From: Colwellia sp. RSH04
GTDB taxonomy: Bacteria; Pseudomonadota; Gammaproteobacteria; Enterobacterales; Alteromonadaceae
Length of the DNA stretch: 64,000 nt
Assembly: GCF_003545765.1 (NCBI RefSeq)
Contig: NZ_QXIO01000012.1
Coordinates: forward strand, 37,362-101,361
Direction: 5' to 3'
Positions 20,170 through 30,241 of the stretch are shown here, piece after piece (the first letter of the stretch is position 1; every line of letters starts with the position of its first letter). Under the pieces are notes generated by a model. It was not told the DNA's origin. It did no database searches and was given only the letters and a program-made list of their open reading frames with translations. Position numbers and translations under genes: made by a program.

Positions 20170-21681
20170 ATGAATTTTAGATTACTAATAATAACGAGTT
20201 TGATGCTATTGCCGTCAAGCTCGTTTTTTTTATCTAACCATTTAACGGTATTAATAGAGCAACAAAATCATAATGAGCAACAACTACAGTATGCGTTAAC
20301 TCGCAATAATAGTGCAGCATTTCGTCACGTTGTATTGAATAGCCGAAAGGGAAGTGAACCTTGGTTTGTTGCACAAAAAGCATTAGCAAAAATTGATGCA
20401 AACGCTGCATTATCGCTTGCAAAGTGGTATCAAAAGCAAAGCCTTTTATTAACGAATTTATCACTTGAAAATTACACTTTAACTAAGCATAAAATGGAAA
20501 TGTGGTTAGAGCAGGCGGTAAGATTAAAAAATATAGAAGCCAGTGCTATTTTAGCTCAACATTATTTAGAAAATGAATTACTTGATAAAGCAAAGATAGT
20601 CATACAGGCAATACCAAAACAAAGCATGCAAGGTGTTTTATTAAAAATTAAACTAGCTATTGCAACTGGCGATCAAAGTCAGCTTCAAATATTGATGAAA
20701 AAACATGAAGCTAATCTTAAGCAAACCGTTGAAGGGCAAAGCTTATTAAATGATATATATAAGTTTAACGTGTTAGCTTTACCGTTAGAATCAAATCAGA
20801 CTGACAACTATCAATCCTGTGTAAGTAGTTTGCAATTATTTGCCAGCCAACTTTCTCACTTATATAAATTAGAAGAGCTTGTGACAAGCTTTCGAGAAAA
20901 AAAACTAAGTCAGCACATTTGTATTGCGCCAATTCGTTATATTAGTAACCAAATGCTCGATTGTAAAACTGAGCATAACTTAGCTATCGCTTGTGATGAA
21001 ACAGGCTTTTCCCATGTTGCCTCAACAGTTGACACTCGGCATATAGGCATAATGCTTGGTGAAGGCGGTGCTAACGTTCATTTTGGTATTTTATATTTTG
21101 ATAAAAATGATTCTGTAGACGTCTTTAGTCATGAAATAACTCATTTAATGGGGTTTATTGATGAATATCCGTTAAATGAACAACATGATGCTTGTTCTGG
21201 CATACAAACAGAGACGTTTGCGCATAATATATCTGTGCTATCACCCACATATCAAGGAGAGCGAAAAGAAGTTAGAGCTCAAATTTTAAAGCAAATATCT
21301 TGGTCAAAAGCGATTGAGAAAACAACCCCAATTTTACAACCCCTTGCAGGAGCTAAAAAACATTGGCGATTAGGTACGCCAAAAGAGTATCAACATAAAG
21401 TAGGACTATTTCCGGCAAATAGTTGTGAAAGTACTCTATTACAATCACAAAATTTGATACAGGCTTTTAAACCACTTTATCAAAGAACACATTTGGAGTA
21501 TTTCGAGTATGAAATACCCACTGTATATTTATCATTGTTAGCTCAACAGCCAAAAAGCTACCTTATGCCAAGCTTTCATTGGAATATTGCTTTAGCACAA
21601 TATTTAGCTGGCAATACTAAAGAGGCAAAACACTGGTTATCCATATCACAGTCATGGCACTTTAAACTAGCCGACAATTAA
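20170..21681 (+). CDS. secreted helical-repeat protein with M64-like metalloprotease motif
   Basis: A 503-residue protein with an N-terminal signal or anchor (residues 4-24). Residues about 45-200 are helical and resemble TPR/Sel1 repeats. HEITHLMGFIDEY begins at residue 321 and matches the pattern HExxH-x2-G-x2-DEY of M64-type (IgA-peptidase-like) zinc proteases; the two His would bind zinc and the Glu act as general base. Conserved-looking Cys pairs (CVSSL, CIAPI, CKTE, CDET, CSG, CES) suggest periplasmic disulfides. It starts 17 bp after nlpI and is likely cotranscribed. The protease call is from the motif only; no substrate is suggested. Confidence 0.55.
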   Translation: MNFRLLIITSLMLLPSSSFFLSNHLTVLIEQQNHNEQQLQYALTRNNSAAFRHVVLNSRKGSEPWFVAQKALAKIDANAALSLAKWYQKQSLLLTNLSLENYTLTKHKMEMWLEQAVRLKNIEASAILAQHYLENELLDKAKIVIQAIPKQSMQGVLLKIKLAIATGDQSQLQILMKKHEANLKQTVEGQSLLNDIYKFNVLALPLESNQTDNYQSCVSSLQLFASQLSHLYKLEELVTSFREKKLSQHICIAPIRYISNQMLDCKTEHNLAIACDETGFSHVASTVDTRHIGIMLGEGGANVHFGILYFDKNDSVDVFSHEITHLMGFIDEYPLNEQHDACSGIQTETFAHNISVLSPTYQGERKEVRAQILKQISWSKAIEKTTPILQPLAGAKKHWRLGTPKEYQHKVGLFPANSCESTLLQSQNLIQAFKPLYQRTHLEYFEYEIPTVYLSLLAQQPKSYLMPSFHWNIALAQYLAGNTKEAKHWLSISQSWHFKLADN

Positions 21682-21702
21682 CTGTGAAGCTTGATACATG
21701 TG

Positions 21703-22029
21703 TTATTGACTAACCTTTTGTTTAGTTTGATTTAATGGAATAGTTTCTGGTTTATCATTTAATGAATATGGTTTTATTTCTGGCTGGGTAGGAGATTTTA
21801 GTGGTATTACTGAGTTTTTAGGCGCGCATTTATCATTCTTAGCTTGTGCTAAAGGCCAATAAGTGAATTTGCTTATGTACTCAATTTCTTGAGCCGACTT
21901 TTTTTGAATTCCTTTAATCCGTTCATTTTCCTCCTTGAGCTGTTGAGCTAAAAAGTTTCTTCTGGTGCGAAAACTAATTTTGCTTGTCAATTGAACGGCT
22001 ACATATACAAACCAAGAGTGGAAGTTCAT
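21703..22029 (-). CDS. hypothetical protein, 108 aa
   Basis: Small basic protein not recognised. It begins with a short hydrophobic stretch (FHSWFVYVAVQL, possibly a membrane-binding helix). A charged helix follows (residues 18-50, rich in Arg, Lys, Glu), then a Pro-rich C-terminal half. It is convergent with the metalloprotease-like gene (21-bp gap) and divergent from the cysteine desulfurase fusion. The frame is intact, but there is no independent evidence of expression. Confidence 0.45.
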   Translation of the reverse strand: MNFHSWFVYVAVQLTSKISFRTRRNFLAQQLKEENERIKGIQKKSAQEIEYISKFTYWPLAQAKNDKCAPKNSVIPLKSPTQPEIKPYSLNDKPETIPLNQTKQKVSQ

Positions 22030-22186
22030 AGACTGTCACCATTTTATATTTACCTATATACTTATAGTTGAGTTTCTTCTTTAATTCCTCTTTTTACTTT
22101 GCTTATATTGCTATTTAAAGCCACAGTTTTACAGCCTTTTAGTCTAATGTTTAAATAAGATATTAAAATAAATGTAAAAATTCAGG

Positions 22187-22192
22187 TATAAT
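22187..22192 (+). promoter_or_regulatory. candidate -10 element of the desulfurase fusion gene
   Basis: TATAAT at 22187-22192, 41 bp before the start codon, with a weak TTAAAA 18 bp upstream. It is the only good -10 hexamer in the 203-bp divergent region. Confidence 0.4.
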
Positions 22193-22232
22193 CGATGTCG
22201 AAATTTATCAATAATTTTTATTTTCTACCGCT

Positions 22233-23912
22233 ATGACACAGTTCTCACCGACCCAGTTTAGAAATAATTTTCCATTACTTCATTTGAAAATTGATAACAA
22301 AGCGCTTATCTATTTTGATAATGCTGCAACCACTCAAAAACCGCAGTGTGTATTAAAGGCTATTAATCACTATTATCAATATCAAAATGCTAATGTTCAT
22401 CGTGCGTCACATTATTTAAGTAGTGAAGCAACGACTGCTTTTGAAGAAGCTCGTGAAAAAGTGAGAGCTTTTATTAATGCCGGTAGTACAAAAGAAGTTA
22501 TTTGGACTAAAGGGACGACTGAAAGTATCAATTTAGTTAGTCAAAGCTTGGGGTTGGATCACTTAACAGAAGGTGATGAGATCGTTTTATCTGAATCAGA
22601 GCACCATGCGAATATTGTTCCTTGGCAAATAGTTGCTCAGAAAATGGGTGTAACCATACGAGTGTTACCGTTGACGAAGTTTGGCACTATTGATATCTCA
22701 AATATCGAGACAATAATTAACGCTAAAACAAAAATAGTTGCTATAGCACATGTTTCAAATGTTTTGGGTAAAATTAACCCTATTGAAACAGTAATAAATA
22801 GAGCCAAAAAGGTTGGTGCATTAACCCTAATTGACGGTGCACAAGCTATTGCTCATCTTACTATTGATGTACAAAAATTAGATTGTGATTTTTATGTTTT
22901 TTCAGCTCACAAAGTATTTGGTCCAACGGGAGTAGGTGTCTTGTATGGTAAAGAAGCTATATTGAATACCATGCAGCCTTATCAATCAGGTGGAGAAATG
23001 ATTAAAACAGTGAGTTTTTATAAACCCACTACCTTTAATGCTTTGCCGTTTAAGTTTGAAGCAGGCACAGCTAACATCTCAAGCATCGTTGCTTTTGCTA
23101 AAACAATTGACTTTATTAAGCCATATATTCAAGAGTCGATTGATTATAGTGAGTATGAAAAACAGATAACCCGATATTGTTATCAGCAACTAGCAAGTAT
23201 TAAAGGGGTTACTTTTATTAGCGAAGGTACTCCTGATATTCCTGTGCTTTCATTTACATTGAACGGCCATCATAATCATGACGTAGCAAGTATGCTTGAT
23301 AGTTATGGTATCGCGGTAAGAGCAGGGCATCATTGTGCTATGCCTCTGATGGAATACTTGACTATTTCAGGATGTATTAGGGTGTCATTAGCACCTTATA
23401 ATACCTATGAAGAAATAGATATTATGATTAACGCAATACATAACATAGTGTCTAATGAGAATTTTATTGATTCAAATAATACAGCACAAGAAAACGTAAG
23501 AACGTCACTAAATGAAATAACGCTTGATAGTATTATAGAAAAATTCAGTAAAATAAAAGGCTGGGATAATCGACATCGCGAAATTATGCTGCTTGGCAAA
23601 ACGTTAACTCGGTTAAATAAAGCGGAGCGTAGAGACGAATATTTAATTAAAGGCTGCGAGTCGCTTGCTTGGTTAAAAATAGAAAAAACTGAGCGTAATA
23701 CATTTTTACTTTCTGCAGATAGCGATGCAAAGATAATACGGGGTTTGCTTGTTATTGTTTTATCTGCTTATAACGGGAAAACAGCGGAAGAAATTAAACA
23801 GTTTACTATTGAAGAATATTTCAGCAAACTTGGTTTGCTTCAACATCTCAGCCCATCACGAGGTAATGGGCTACGGGCTATTGTTGAAACTATTAAAAGA
23901 ACAGTTAAATAA
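22233..23912 (+). CDS. cysteine desulfurase fused to SufE-type sulfur acceptor (CsdA-CsdE fusion)
   Basis: One 559-residue protein with two enzymes. Residues 1-405 are a SufS/CsdA-type PLP-dependent cysteine desulfurase: SAHK contains the PLP-binding Lys227, and AGHHCAMPLM contains the persulfide-forming Cys368. After a short linker (about 406-425), residues 426-559 form a SufE/CsdE domain: IIEKFSKIKGWDNRHREIML, the acceptor motif KGCESLAWL with Cys475, and a SPSRGNGLRAIVETIK end. In E. coli CsdA and CsdE are separate neighbouring genes that pass sulfur to TcdA/CsdL and other targets. Here tcdA lies convergently, 32 bp away. The frame is continuous, so this is a real fusion rather than an annotation slip. 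Confidence 0.93.
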   Translation: MTQFSPTQFRNNFPLLHLKIDNKALIYFDNAATTQKPQCVLKAINHYYQYQNANVHRASHYLSSEATTAFEEAREKVRAFINAGSTKEVIWTKGTTESINLVSQSLGLDHLTEGDEIVLSESEHHANIVPWQIVAQKMGVTIRVLPLTKFGTIDISNIETIINAKTKIVAIAHVSNVLGKINPIETVINRAKKVGALTLIDGAQAIAHLTIDVQKLDCDFYVFSAHKVFGPTGVGVLYGKEAILNTMQPYQSGGEMIKTVSFYKPTTFNALPFKFEAGTANISSIVAFAKTIDFIKPYIQESIDYSEYEKQITRYCYQQLASIKGVTFISEGTPDIPVLSFTLNGHHNHDVASMLDSYGIAVRAGHHCAMPLMEYLTISGCIRVSLAPYNTYEEIDIMINAIHNIVSNENFIDSNNTAQENVRTSLNEITLDSIIEKFSKIKGWDNRHREIMLLGKTLTRLNKAERRDEYLIKGCESLAWLKIEKTERNTFLLSADSDAKIIRGLLVIVLSAYNGKTAEEIKQFTIEEYFSKLGLLQHLSPSRGNGLRAIVETIKRTVK

Positions 23913-23944
23913 CTGTCTTATTCATTATGACAATTAGAAATGGA

Positions 23945-24754
23945 TTAAACCTTCTTCCATTTTAAATACTTATCAATAGCTCTTCCGACAGCAAAAAATG
24001 CAAAGCTAGCTGTAACGTGTGTGGTAGCACCAAAGCCACCGCTGCAGTCTAGTCGCATTGAACTGCCTTTTTGTTCGTTTTGTTGTTTTGCAAAGCAGAC
24101 ATCACCATGCGCATCAGGATAACGGAGTTGCTCGGTAGAAAAAATAGCATCAATTGAGAATTTCCGTTTACTTGCTTTTGACAAGTCAGCTCTTGGGAAA
24201 TTAAACTCGCGTCTTAACTGATTTTTTACCTTTGCTAAAAGTGGATCTTGGTAGGTTTGACTTAAATCGCTAATTGCTATTTTACTCGGATCAACCTGAC
24301 CACCTGCACCACCAATGGTAATTATGGGAGTTTTATTTCGCTTACAATAAGCGATCAAACGAGATTTAATATCAACAGAATCGATGGCATCTATTACATA
24401 ATCATAATTGACAGACATGAGATCTGCTAAGTTATCTTTAGTGACGAAGTCTTCAATGGCGTTGACTTGGCAATCTGGGTTAATTTGTTTGATGCGTTCC
24501 ATCATAACATCAACTTTGCTTAAGCCAATATTGTCTGTTAATGCATGAATTTGTCGGTTAACGTTAGTAATACAAATGTCATCTAAATCGATGAGCGTTA
24601 AATTACCAATGCCATTTCTCGCCAAAGCTTCTGCTACCCATGAGCCGACACCACCAATACCAATAACACAGAAGTGACCTTGATGAAGAAAGTCGGCACC
24701 TTGTTGACCATATAGGCGAGTAATTCCACCGAAACGTAAAGAATAATCAGACAT
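23945..24754 (-). CDS. tcdA: tRNA threonylcarbamoyladenosine dehydratase
   Basis: E1-like ATP-dependent enzyme that cyclises t6A37 to ct6A in tRNAs. The 269 residues match E. coli TcdA (CsdL, 268). The nucleotide-binding loop GIGGVGSW is near residues 32-39, followed by LIDLDDICITNVNRQ, DAIDSVDIKSRLI and TIGGAGGQVDPSKI. The C-terminal segment CSGGFGATTHVTA is conserved. It faces the desulfurase-SufE fusion; in E. coli the Csd pair donates electrons/sulfur in this pathway, so the neighbourhood is functional as well as physical. Confidence 0.95.
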   Translation of the reverse strand: MSDYSLRFGGITRLYGQQGADFLHQGHFCVIGIGGVGSWVAEALARNGIGNLTLIDLDDICITNVNRQIHALTDNIGLSKVDVMMERIKQINPDCQVNAIEDFVTKDNLADLMSVNYDYVIDAIDSVDIKSRLIAYCKRNKTPIITIGGAGGQVDPSKIAISDLSQTYQDPLLAKVKNQLRREFNFPRADLSKASKRKFSIDAIFSTEQLRYPDAHGDVCFAKQQNEQKGSSMRLDCSGGFGATTHVTASFAFFAVGRAIDKYLKWKKV

Positions 24755-24952
24755 AAATTAGAACGAAATAAGTATAAGGTAATAATTGGCGGTATTATAA
24801 CGTTCGAAGACACTCAGTAAAGAAAAGATTTTCTTAAATAAAGCAGGGCACAATAAAATACAAAATAAAGATATACTGTCGACAATATGCGATATTAGCG
24901 TTGTGAATAATTATTATTTTTAATTCTATTGGTGTGACAAAAACAACCCAAT

Positions 24953-24977
24953 AAAAAAGGCAGTAAAAACTGCCTTT
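24953..24977 (-). terminator. rho-independent terminator of gltA
   Basis: Read on the minus strand: AAAGGCAGT, loop TTTT, ACTGCC and a six-T tract, 24 bp after the gltA stop. On the plus strand it has only a weak T-tract. Confidence 0.9.
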
Positions 24978-25000
24978 AAAAGTCGTGATTATAGTAAGAA

Positions 25001-26290
25001 CTATTTTCTACTGTTTAAAGGAACAAATTCACGATTGATTTCACCGGTATATTTTTGGCGAGGACGACCAATTTTTTGACCTGGTTGAGATAACATCTCA
25101 TCCCAGTGAGCAATCCAACCGACAGTTCTAGACATAGCAAAGATGACTGTGAACATACTGGTAGGGATACCAATAGCTTTCAAAATTATACCCGAGTAGA
25201 AATCAACATTAGGGTAAAGCTTCTTCTCAATAAAATATGGATCTTCAAGTGCTACTTTTTCAAGAGCCATGGCAACATCAAGCAGTGGATCTTTAATTCC
25301 TAACTCTTTTAGTACCTCATGACACGTTTCACGCATCACGGTAGCACGAGGGTCAAAGTTTTTGTACACACGATGACCAAAGCCCATTAAGCGGAATGAA
25401 TCATTCTTATCTTTTGCTTTAGCAACATACTCATCAACCCTATCTAAAGTACCAATTTCTTCAAGCATCGTTAAACAGGCTTCATTAGCACCACCGTGAG
25501 CTGGTCCCCATAAAGAAGCAACACCAGCTGCGATACAAGCATAAGGGTTAGCACCAGAAGAGCCGGCTAAACGTACTGTTGATGTTGAAGCGTTTTGTTC
25601 ATGATCAGCATGTAAAGTAAATATTCTATCCATCGCTTGCGCGAGAATAGGGCTAACTTTATATTCTTCAGCAGGAACAGAAAACATCATATGTAAGAAG
25701 TTTTCCGCGTAAGATAAATCATTACGTGGATATACAAAAGGTTGTCCCATACTGTATTTGTATGCCATTGCTGCAATAGTCGGCATTTTAGCAATCAAAC
25801 GATGTGCACTACGCTTGCGCTGTTCCGGATCATCAATATCTAAATCACTATGGTAGAAAGAAGACATTGCACCTACAACACCACATAGCATTGCCATTGG
25901 GTGAGCATCAGGTAAGAAACCATGGAAGAAATGCGCAAGTTTCTCGTGTACTAAGGTATGCGTTGTGATTATTGAGGTGAATTTATCATATTCTGCTTGT
26001 GTAGGCGCGCTGCCATTCAATAAAATATAACAAACTTCAAGGTAATCTGCTTCTTTAGCCAGGCTATCAATTGGGTAGCCACGGTGTTGAAGAATGCCAT
26101 TGCTGCCATCAATATAAGTGATTGAAGATTCACAAGATGCAGTTGCTAAAAAGCCTGGGTCGTATGTAAAGTAGCCATGGCTACCTAAGGTTCTAATGTC
26201 AATTACATCTGTGCCTGCCGTACCCTTTAAAATTGGCAGTTCGGTTATTTCTTTGCCATCAATACTTAGAGAGGCTTTTGAGTCAGCCAT
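25001..26290 (-). CDS. gltA: citrate synthase, type II
   Basis: Condenses oxaloacetate and acetyl-CoA at entry to the TCA cycle. The 429 residues equal the hexameric NADH-sensitive enterobacterial type (E. coli 427). Catalytic regions [24 protein letters not shown] and [15 protein letters not shown] are present with the expected His and Asp residues. It is transcribed divergently from sdhC across a 560-bp regulatory region, the E. coli arrangement. Confidence 0.98.
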   Translation of the reverse strand: MADSKASLSIDGKEITELPILKGTAGTDVIDIRTLGSHGYFTYDPGFLATASCESSITYIDGSNGILQHRGYPIDSLAKEADYLEVCYILLNGSAPTQAEYDKFTSIITTHTLVHEKLAHFFHGFLPDAHPMAMLCGVVGAMSSFYHSDLDIDDPEQRKRSAHRLIAKMPTIAAMAYKYSMGQPFVYPRNDLSYAENFLHMMFSVPAEEYKVSPILAQAMDRIFTLHADHEQNASTSTVRLAGSSGANPYACIAAGVASLWGPAHGGANEACLTMLEEIGTLDRVDEYVAKAKDKNDSFRLMGFGHRVYKNFDPRATVMRETCHEVLKELGIKDPLLDVAMALEKVALEDPYFIEKKLYPNVDFYSGIILKAIGIPTSMFTVIFAMSRTVGWIAHWDEMLSQPGQKIGRPRQKYTGEINREFVPLNSRK

Positions 26291-26850
26291 ATGTTTTATC
26301 CCCTATCAATTATAATTTTGTAATTTAATAATAACTAAATTTGTAGCAAATTTTGCTGCGTTGAAAAATTAGTCACTTTTACTGAATATAAAACTGTCGA
26401 CATTCTACCCTGAAAATGATTTAAATTGTAAGAGTAATTATACTAAAGTTTAACATGGGTCATTAAATTGATTAAAAAAAAGGCACATGTTGTTAGCTAA
26501 CATGGATAATTGTAATTATTGTATTTCAGCTATATAATCTCTGCGTTCAGTAGCTGTTTTACTTGTTGTTCATAGATTTAAATTGAATTTTTCATTTTGA
26601 TCTTATTCCAAAGTCTAACTAGTAAGGTTTGATTAAGTTAGTTAAACTTGTGTTCGATTTGGTAAACTTTACTTAAATAACAAAATATGTGTATTTATGA
26701 ATTGTATACATAATATACTGTTTAGGTCTGTAAATAGTTACCGTTCACTTCGGGAATTACTTTTTATGTTAGCCATTGGTTTTCTATAAAGGTAGTTCAT
26801 GAGTAACAATAATAAAAGTTGAAGGCTTTCGAGCTCTTTAGGCAACAATT
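26291..26850. promoter_or_regulatory. gltA/sdhC divergent regulatory region
   Basis: A 560-bp AT-rich region carrying promoters for gltA (minus) and sdhCDAB (plus). It contains a perfect 12-bp palindrome TGTTAGCTAACA (26491-26502). It also has an imperfect dyad of GTTT...TTAAAC type around 26626-26650 that could be an ArcA-like site. In E. coli the corresponding region binds ArcA, CRP and FNR. No site here is a convincing match to a named consensus. Confidence 0.45.
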
Positions 26851-27225
26851 GTGAAAAAACAACGTCCTGTAAACCTAGATCTAACTACAATAAAGATGCA
26901 TCCAGCAGCAAATGCTTCTATCTTACATCGTATTTCTGGTGTAATTATGGTATTTGCAATAGGTATCTTATTGTGGACACTCTCAACCTCTCTATCTTCT
27001 GCTGAAGGATTTGCGCAAATTCAAGATTATCTTGATGGCGTATTCTTTAAATTTATTGTCTTAGGCTGTTTATCTGCTTTGACCTACCATATTTTAGCAG
27101 GTGTACGTCACTTGTTTATGGACTTAGGTCACTTTGAAGAACTAGCTTCAGGTAATATGACCGCCAAATTAGTTATCGTACTTTGGTTGGTTATCACCGT
27201 TATAGTAGGAGTTTGGTTATGGTAA
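26851..27225 (+). CDS. sdhC: succinate dehydrogenase cytochrome b556 subunit
   Basis: Membrane anchor of complex II that binds heme b and ubiquinone. The 124 residues form three transmembrane helices. SILHRISGVIM contains the quinone-site Ser/Arg, and HILAGVRHLFMDLG carries the conserved His residues near the heme. It starts at GTG 26851 (MKKQRPVNLDL agrees with the family N-terminus). It overlaps sdhD by 7 bp (27219-27225). Confidence 0.95.
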   Translation: MKKQRPVNLDLTTIKMHPAANASILHRISGVIMVFAIGILLWTLSTSLSSAEGFAQIQDYLDGVFFKFIVLGCLSALTYHILAGVRHLFMDLGHFEELASGNMTAKLVIVLWLVITVIVGVWLW

Positions 27226-27566
27226 ATATTGTCGCATCAGCAGGCCGTAATGGCGTGCATGATTTTATTCTCTTAAGAGCTAGTGCAGTAATTCTTGTAC
27301 TATACACCTTACTTCTTGCAGGATTCTTTGTTGTAACGCCAAACGTTACCTTTGATATTTGGCAAGGCTTTTTTGCTTGTACAGGTGTTAAAATTGCAAC
27401 CTTGTTAGCATTAGCTGCATTACTTGCACATGCTAAAATTGGTATTTGGCAAGTATTGTCAGATTATATTAAAGCGCCTTTTTTACGTGGTGTTTTGCAA
27501 TTCTTCTTTTCAGTTCTTTTATTAGTCTACGTTGCTGCAGGCTTCTTAATTGTGTGGGGTGTGTAA
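27219..27566 (+). CDS. sdhD: succinate dehydrogenase membrane anchor subunit
   Basis: Second membrane anchor of complex II, 115 residues, three helices. HAKIGIWQVLSDYIK carries the likely heme-b ligand His and the quinone-site residues. ATG 27219 is chosen because it gives the family N-terminus MVNIVASAGRNGVHDFILLRA (read in parts) and overlaps the sdhC stop; an in-frame TTG 36 bp upstream lies deep in sdhC and is unlikely. Confidence 0.95.
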   Translation: MVNIVASAGRNGVHDFILLRASAVILVLYTLLLAGFFVVTPNVTFDIWQGFFACTGVKIATLLALAALLAHAKIGIWQVLSDYIKAPFLRGVLQFFFSVLLLVYVAAGFLIVWGV

Positions 27567-29333
27567 GTGAGCGTTCCTATTCGTGAATTCGATGCCATAG
27601 TAATTGGCGCAGGTGGCGCAGGTATGCGTGCCGCATTAGCTATTTCTGAGTCAGGCCAATCATGTGCTTTGATCTCAAAAGTATTTCCAACTCGTTCTCA
27701 TACAGTATCTGCTCAAGGTGGTATTACCGTTGCTTTAGGCAATGCCCATGAAGATCACTGGGAACAACATATGTACGATACAGTAAAAGGTTCTGATTAT
27801 ATCGGTGACCAAGATGCTATTGAATACATGTGTAAAACTGGCCCAGAGTCAGTAATAGAATTAGAAAAAATGGGATTACCATTTTCTCGTTTTGAAGATG
27901 GCCGCGTATACCAGCGTCCATTTGGTGGTCAATCTAAAAACTTCGGTGGAGAGCAAGCTGCTCGTACTGCTGCTGCTGCTGACCGTACAGGTCATGCACT
28001 TTTACATTGTCTTTACCAACAAAATGTAAAAAATAAAACGAATGTGTACTCTGAGTGGTATGCATTAGATCTTGTTAAAAATTCAGATGGTGCCGTTGTA
28101 GGTACAACCGCTATTTGTATTGAAACAGGTGAGATTGTTTACTTTAAAGCGCGCGCTACTGTGCTTGCAACAGGTGGTGCAGGGCGAATCTTTGCGTCAA
28201 CGACCAACGCTCATATTAATACGGGTGATGGTGTTGGTATGTCACTTCGTGCTGGTATTCAAATGCAAGACATGGAAATGTGGCAGTTCCATCCAACGGG
28301 TATTGCTGGTGCTGGTGTACTTGTAACTGAAGGGTGTCGTGGTGAAGGTGGTTATCTACTTAATAAAGACGGTGAACGCTTCATGGAACGTTACGCACCA
28401 AATGCTAAAGATTTAGCAGGTCGTGATGTTGTAGCGCGTTCAATGATGACTGAAATTCGTGAAGGTCGTGGTTGTGATGGTCCTTGGGGCCCACATATCA
28501 AACTTAAACTAGATCACTTAGGTAAAGAAACGTTAGAGAAACGTTTACCAGGTGTTTGTGATTTATCACGTACATTTGCTCACGTTGATCCGGTTGAAGA
28601 GCCTATTCCAGTTATTCCAACGTGTCACTACCAAATGGGTGGTGTACCTTGTAATGTTAATGGTCAAGCTATTAATATTGCGGCTGATGGTACTGAAACG
28701 ATCGTTGACGGCTTATTTGCTGTTGGTGAAATTGCTTGTGTATCGGTACATGGAGCAAATCGTCTAGGTGGTAACTCGTTACTTGATTTAGTCGTATTTG
28801 GCCGTGCAGCAGGTAATTTCTTAGGTAAATACCTAAATGATACTGAGTTTGGTAAAGAAGCTACTGAATCTGATTTAGACGCTGCATTAGCACGTACTAA
28901 TCGCTGGGAATCTTCAACGAAAGGTGAAGACCCAGTTCAAATTCGTAAAGACTTACAGCAGTGTATGCAACTTAACTTCTCGGTATTCCGTGAAGGTGAA
29001 GCAATGGCTCAAGGCATGAAAGAATTAACTGAAATTCGTGAGCGCCTTAAAGAAGCACGCTTAGACGACAAGTCATCTGAATTTAACACACAACGTATTG
29101 AGTGTTTAGAGCTAGATAACTTAATGGAAACAGCTTTCTGTTCAGCTAAAGCGGCTAACTTCCGTACTGAATCTCGTGGTGCGCATGCAAGACAAGATTT
29201 TACCGAGCGTGATGATGAAAACTGGTTATGTCACTCTGTATATACGCCAGAAACAGAAGAAATGACAAAGCGTGATGTAAACATGAAACCTATTCACCGC
29301 GAAGCTTTCCCTCCGAAAGCCCGTGTATACTAA
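27567..29333 (+). CDS. sdhA: succinate dehydrogenase flavoprotein subunit
   Basis: Oxidises succinate to fumarate with covalently bound FAD. The 588 residues match E. coli SdhA. The Rossmann motif [13 protein letters not shown] is near residues 12-24. [12 protein letters not shown] contains the flavinylated His, and [21 protein letters not shown] and the active-site Arg/His regions are intact. It starts at GTG immediately after the sdhD stop (0-bp gap), with GGGGTG a few bases upstream. Confidence 0.98.
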   Translation: MSVPIREFDAIVIGAGGAGMRAALAISESGQSCALISKVFPTRSHTVSAQGGITVALGNAHEDHWEQHMYDTVKGSDYIGDQDAIEYMCKTGPESVIELEKMGLPFSRFEDGRVYQRPFGGQSKNFGGEQAARTAAAADRTGHALLHCLYQQNVKNKTNVYSEWYALDLVKNSDGAVVGTTAICIETGEIVYFKARATVLATGGAGRIFASTTNAHINTGDGVGMSLRAGIQMQDMEMWQFHPTGIAGAGVLVTEGCRGEGGYLLNKDGERFMERYAPNAKDLAGRDVVARSMMTEIREGRGCDGPWGPHIKLKLDHLGKETLEKRLPGVCDLSRTFAHVDPVEEPIPVIPTCHYQMGGVPCNVNGQAINIAADGTETIVDGLFAVGEIACVSVHGANRLGGNSLLDLVVFGRAAGNFLGKYLNDTEFGKEATESDLDAALARTNRWESSTKGEDPVQIRKDLQQCMQLNFSVFREGEAMAQGMKELTEIRERLKEARLDDKSSEFNTQRIECLELDNLMETAFCSAKAANFRTESRGAHARQDFTERDDENWLCHSVYTPETEEMTKRDVNMKPIHREAFPPKARVY

Positions 29334-29344
29334 GGAGCATTGTA

Positions 29345-30052
29345 ATGAAACAGTTATTTTCGATTTACCGTTATAACCCAGATGTTGATAATGCACCTTA
29401 CATGAAGGACTACGAATTAGAACTAGCTGATGGCTCTGATTTAATGGTACTTGATGCATTAATGTTACTTAAAGAGCAAGATTCAACATTATCTTTTAGA
29501 CGTTCATGTCGTGAAGGTGTTTGTGGTTCTGATGGCTTGAACATGAATGGTAAAAATGGTTTAGCGTGTATTACGCCATTATCAGAATTGAAAGCCAATA
29601 AAATTGTTTTACGTCCTTTACCGGGCTTACCGGTAGTACGTGATTTAATTATTGATATGACTCAGTTCTATAATCAATATGAGAAAATTAAACCATTCTT
29701 AATTAATGATTCACAAGAGCCTGCACGTGAAAACTTACAGTCGATTGAAGAGCGTGAAAAGTTAGACGGTCTTTATGAGTGTATTTTATGTGCATGTTGT
29801 TCAACGTCATGTCCTTCATTCTGGTGGAATCCTGACAAGTTCATCGGCCCTGCAGGTTTATTGCACGCATATCGTTTCTTAATTGATAGCCGTGATACTG
29901 CAACTGAAGAACGTTTAGACGGTTTACAAGATGCTTACAGCGTATTCCGTTGCCATGGCATTATGAACTGTGTAGATGTTTGTCCAAAAGGGTTAAATCC
30001 AACAAAAGCGATTGGTCATATTAAATCAATGTTATTAAAACGTGCGGTTTAA
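29345..30052 (+). CDS. sdhB: succinate dehydrogenase iron-sulfur subunit
   Basis: Carries electrons from FAD to quinone. The 235 residues hold the [2Fe-2S] motif [10 protein letters not shown], the [4Fe-4S] motif [16 protein letters not shown], and the [3Fe-4S] region with [17 protein letters not shown]. The quinone-site Trp is in [13 protein letters not shown]. Eleven bp after sdhA with AAGGAG upstream. Confidence 0.98.
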   Translation: MKQLFSIYRYNPDVDNAPYMKDYELELADGSDLMVLDALMLLKEQDSTLSFRRSCREGVCGSDGLNMNGKNGLACITPLSELKANKIVLRPLPGLPVVRDLIIDMTQFYNQYEKIKPFLINDSQEPARENLQSIEEREKLDGLYECILCACCSTSCPSFWWNPDKFIGPAGLLHAYRFLIDSRDTATEERLDGLQDAYSVFRCHGIMNCVDVCPKGLNPTKAIGHIKSMLLKRAV

Positions 30053-30073
30053 TAAGATATAGCTTTATATAAG

Positions 30074-30124
30074 TTCAGGATATTAGTTAGTAAAAGAAAA
30101 TGTACCCTAATATCCTGAATTTTT
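30074..30124 (+). terminator. long hairpin terminator between sdhB and sucA
   Basis: TTCAGGATATTAG (30074-30086) pairs perfectly with CTAATATCCTGAA (30107-30119), a 13-bp stem with a 20-nt loop, followed by five T. It should stop or attenuate transcription from sdh into suc. Confidence 0.75.
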
Positions 30125-30143
30125 AAGCACTTTAAGTGCTTTT
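30125..30143 (+). terminator. second small hairpin after sdhB
   Basis: AAGCACT - TTA - AGTGCTT followed by TT, immediately after the T-tract of the first hairpin. A 7-bp stem with a short T-tract suggests a back-up terminator or RNA-end stabiliser. Confidence 0.5.
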
Positions 30144-30241
30144 AGTATATATTTATTTAGAATTTAAGCGTAACTGTTTAATTGGTTCTAGTTAAGTGGT
30201 TACTTATTTTTTTTGCTTTACCTCAGCAAAGGAACAAGGCA

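Noticed and set aside
27183..27218. An earlier TTG start for sdhD inside sdhC.
   Set aside because: ATG 27219 gives the family N-terminus and the usual short overlap with the sdhC stop.
30182..30241. An earlier start for sucA adding 20 residues.
   Set aside because: The added stretch is hydrophobic and absent from the family; ATG 30242 has an AAGGA and gives the E. coli length.
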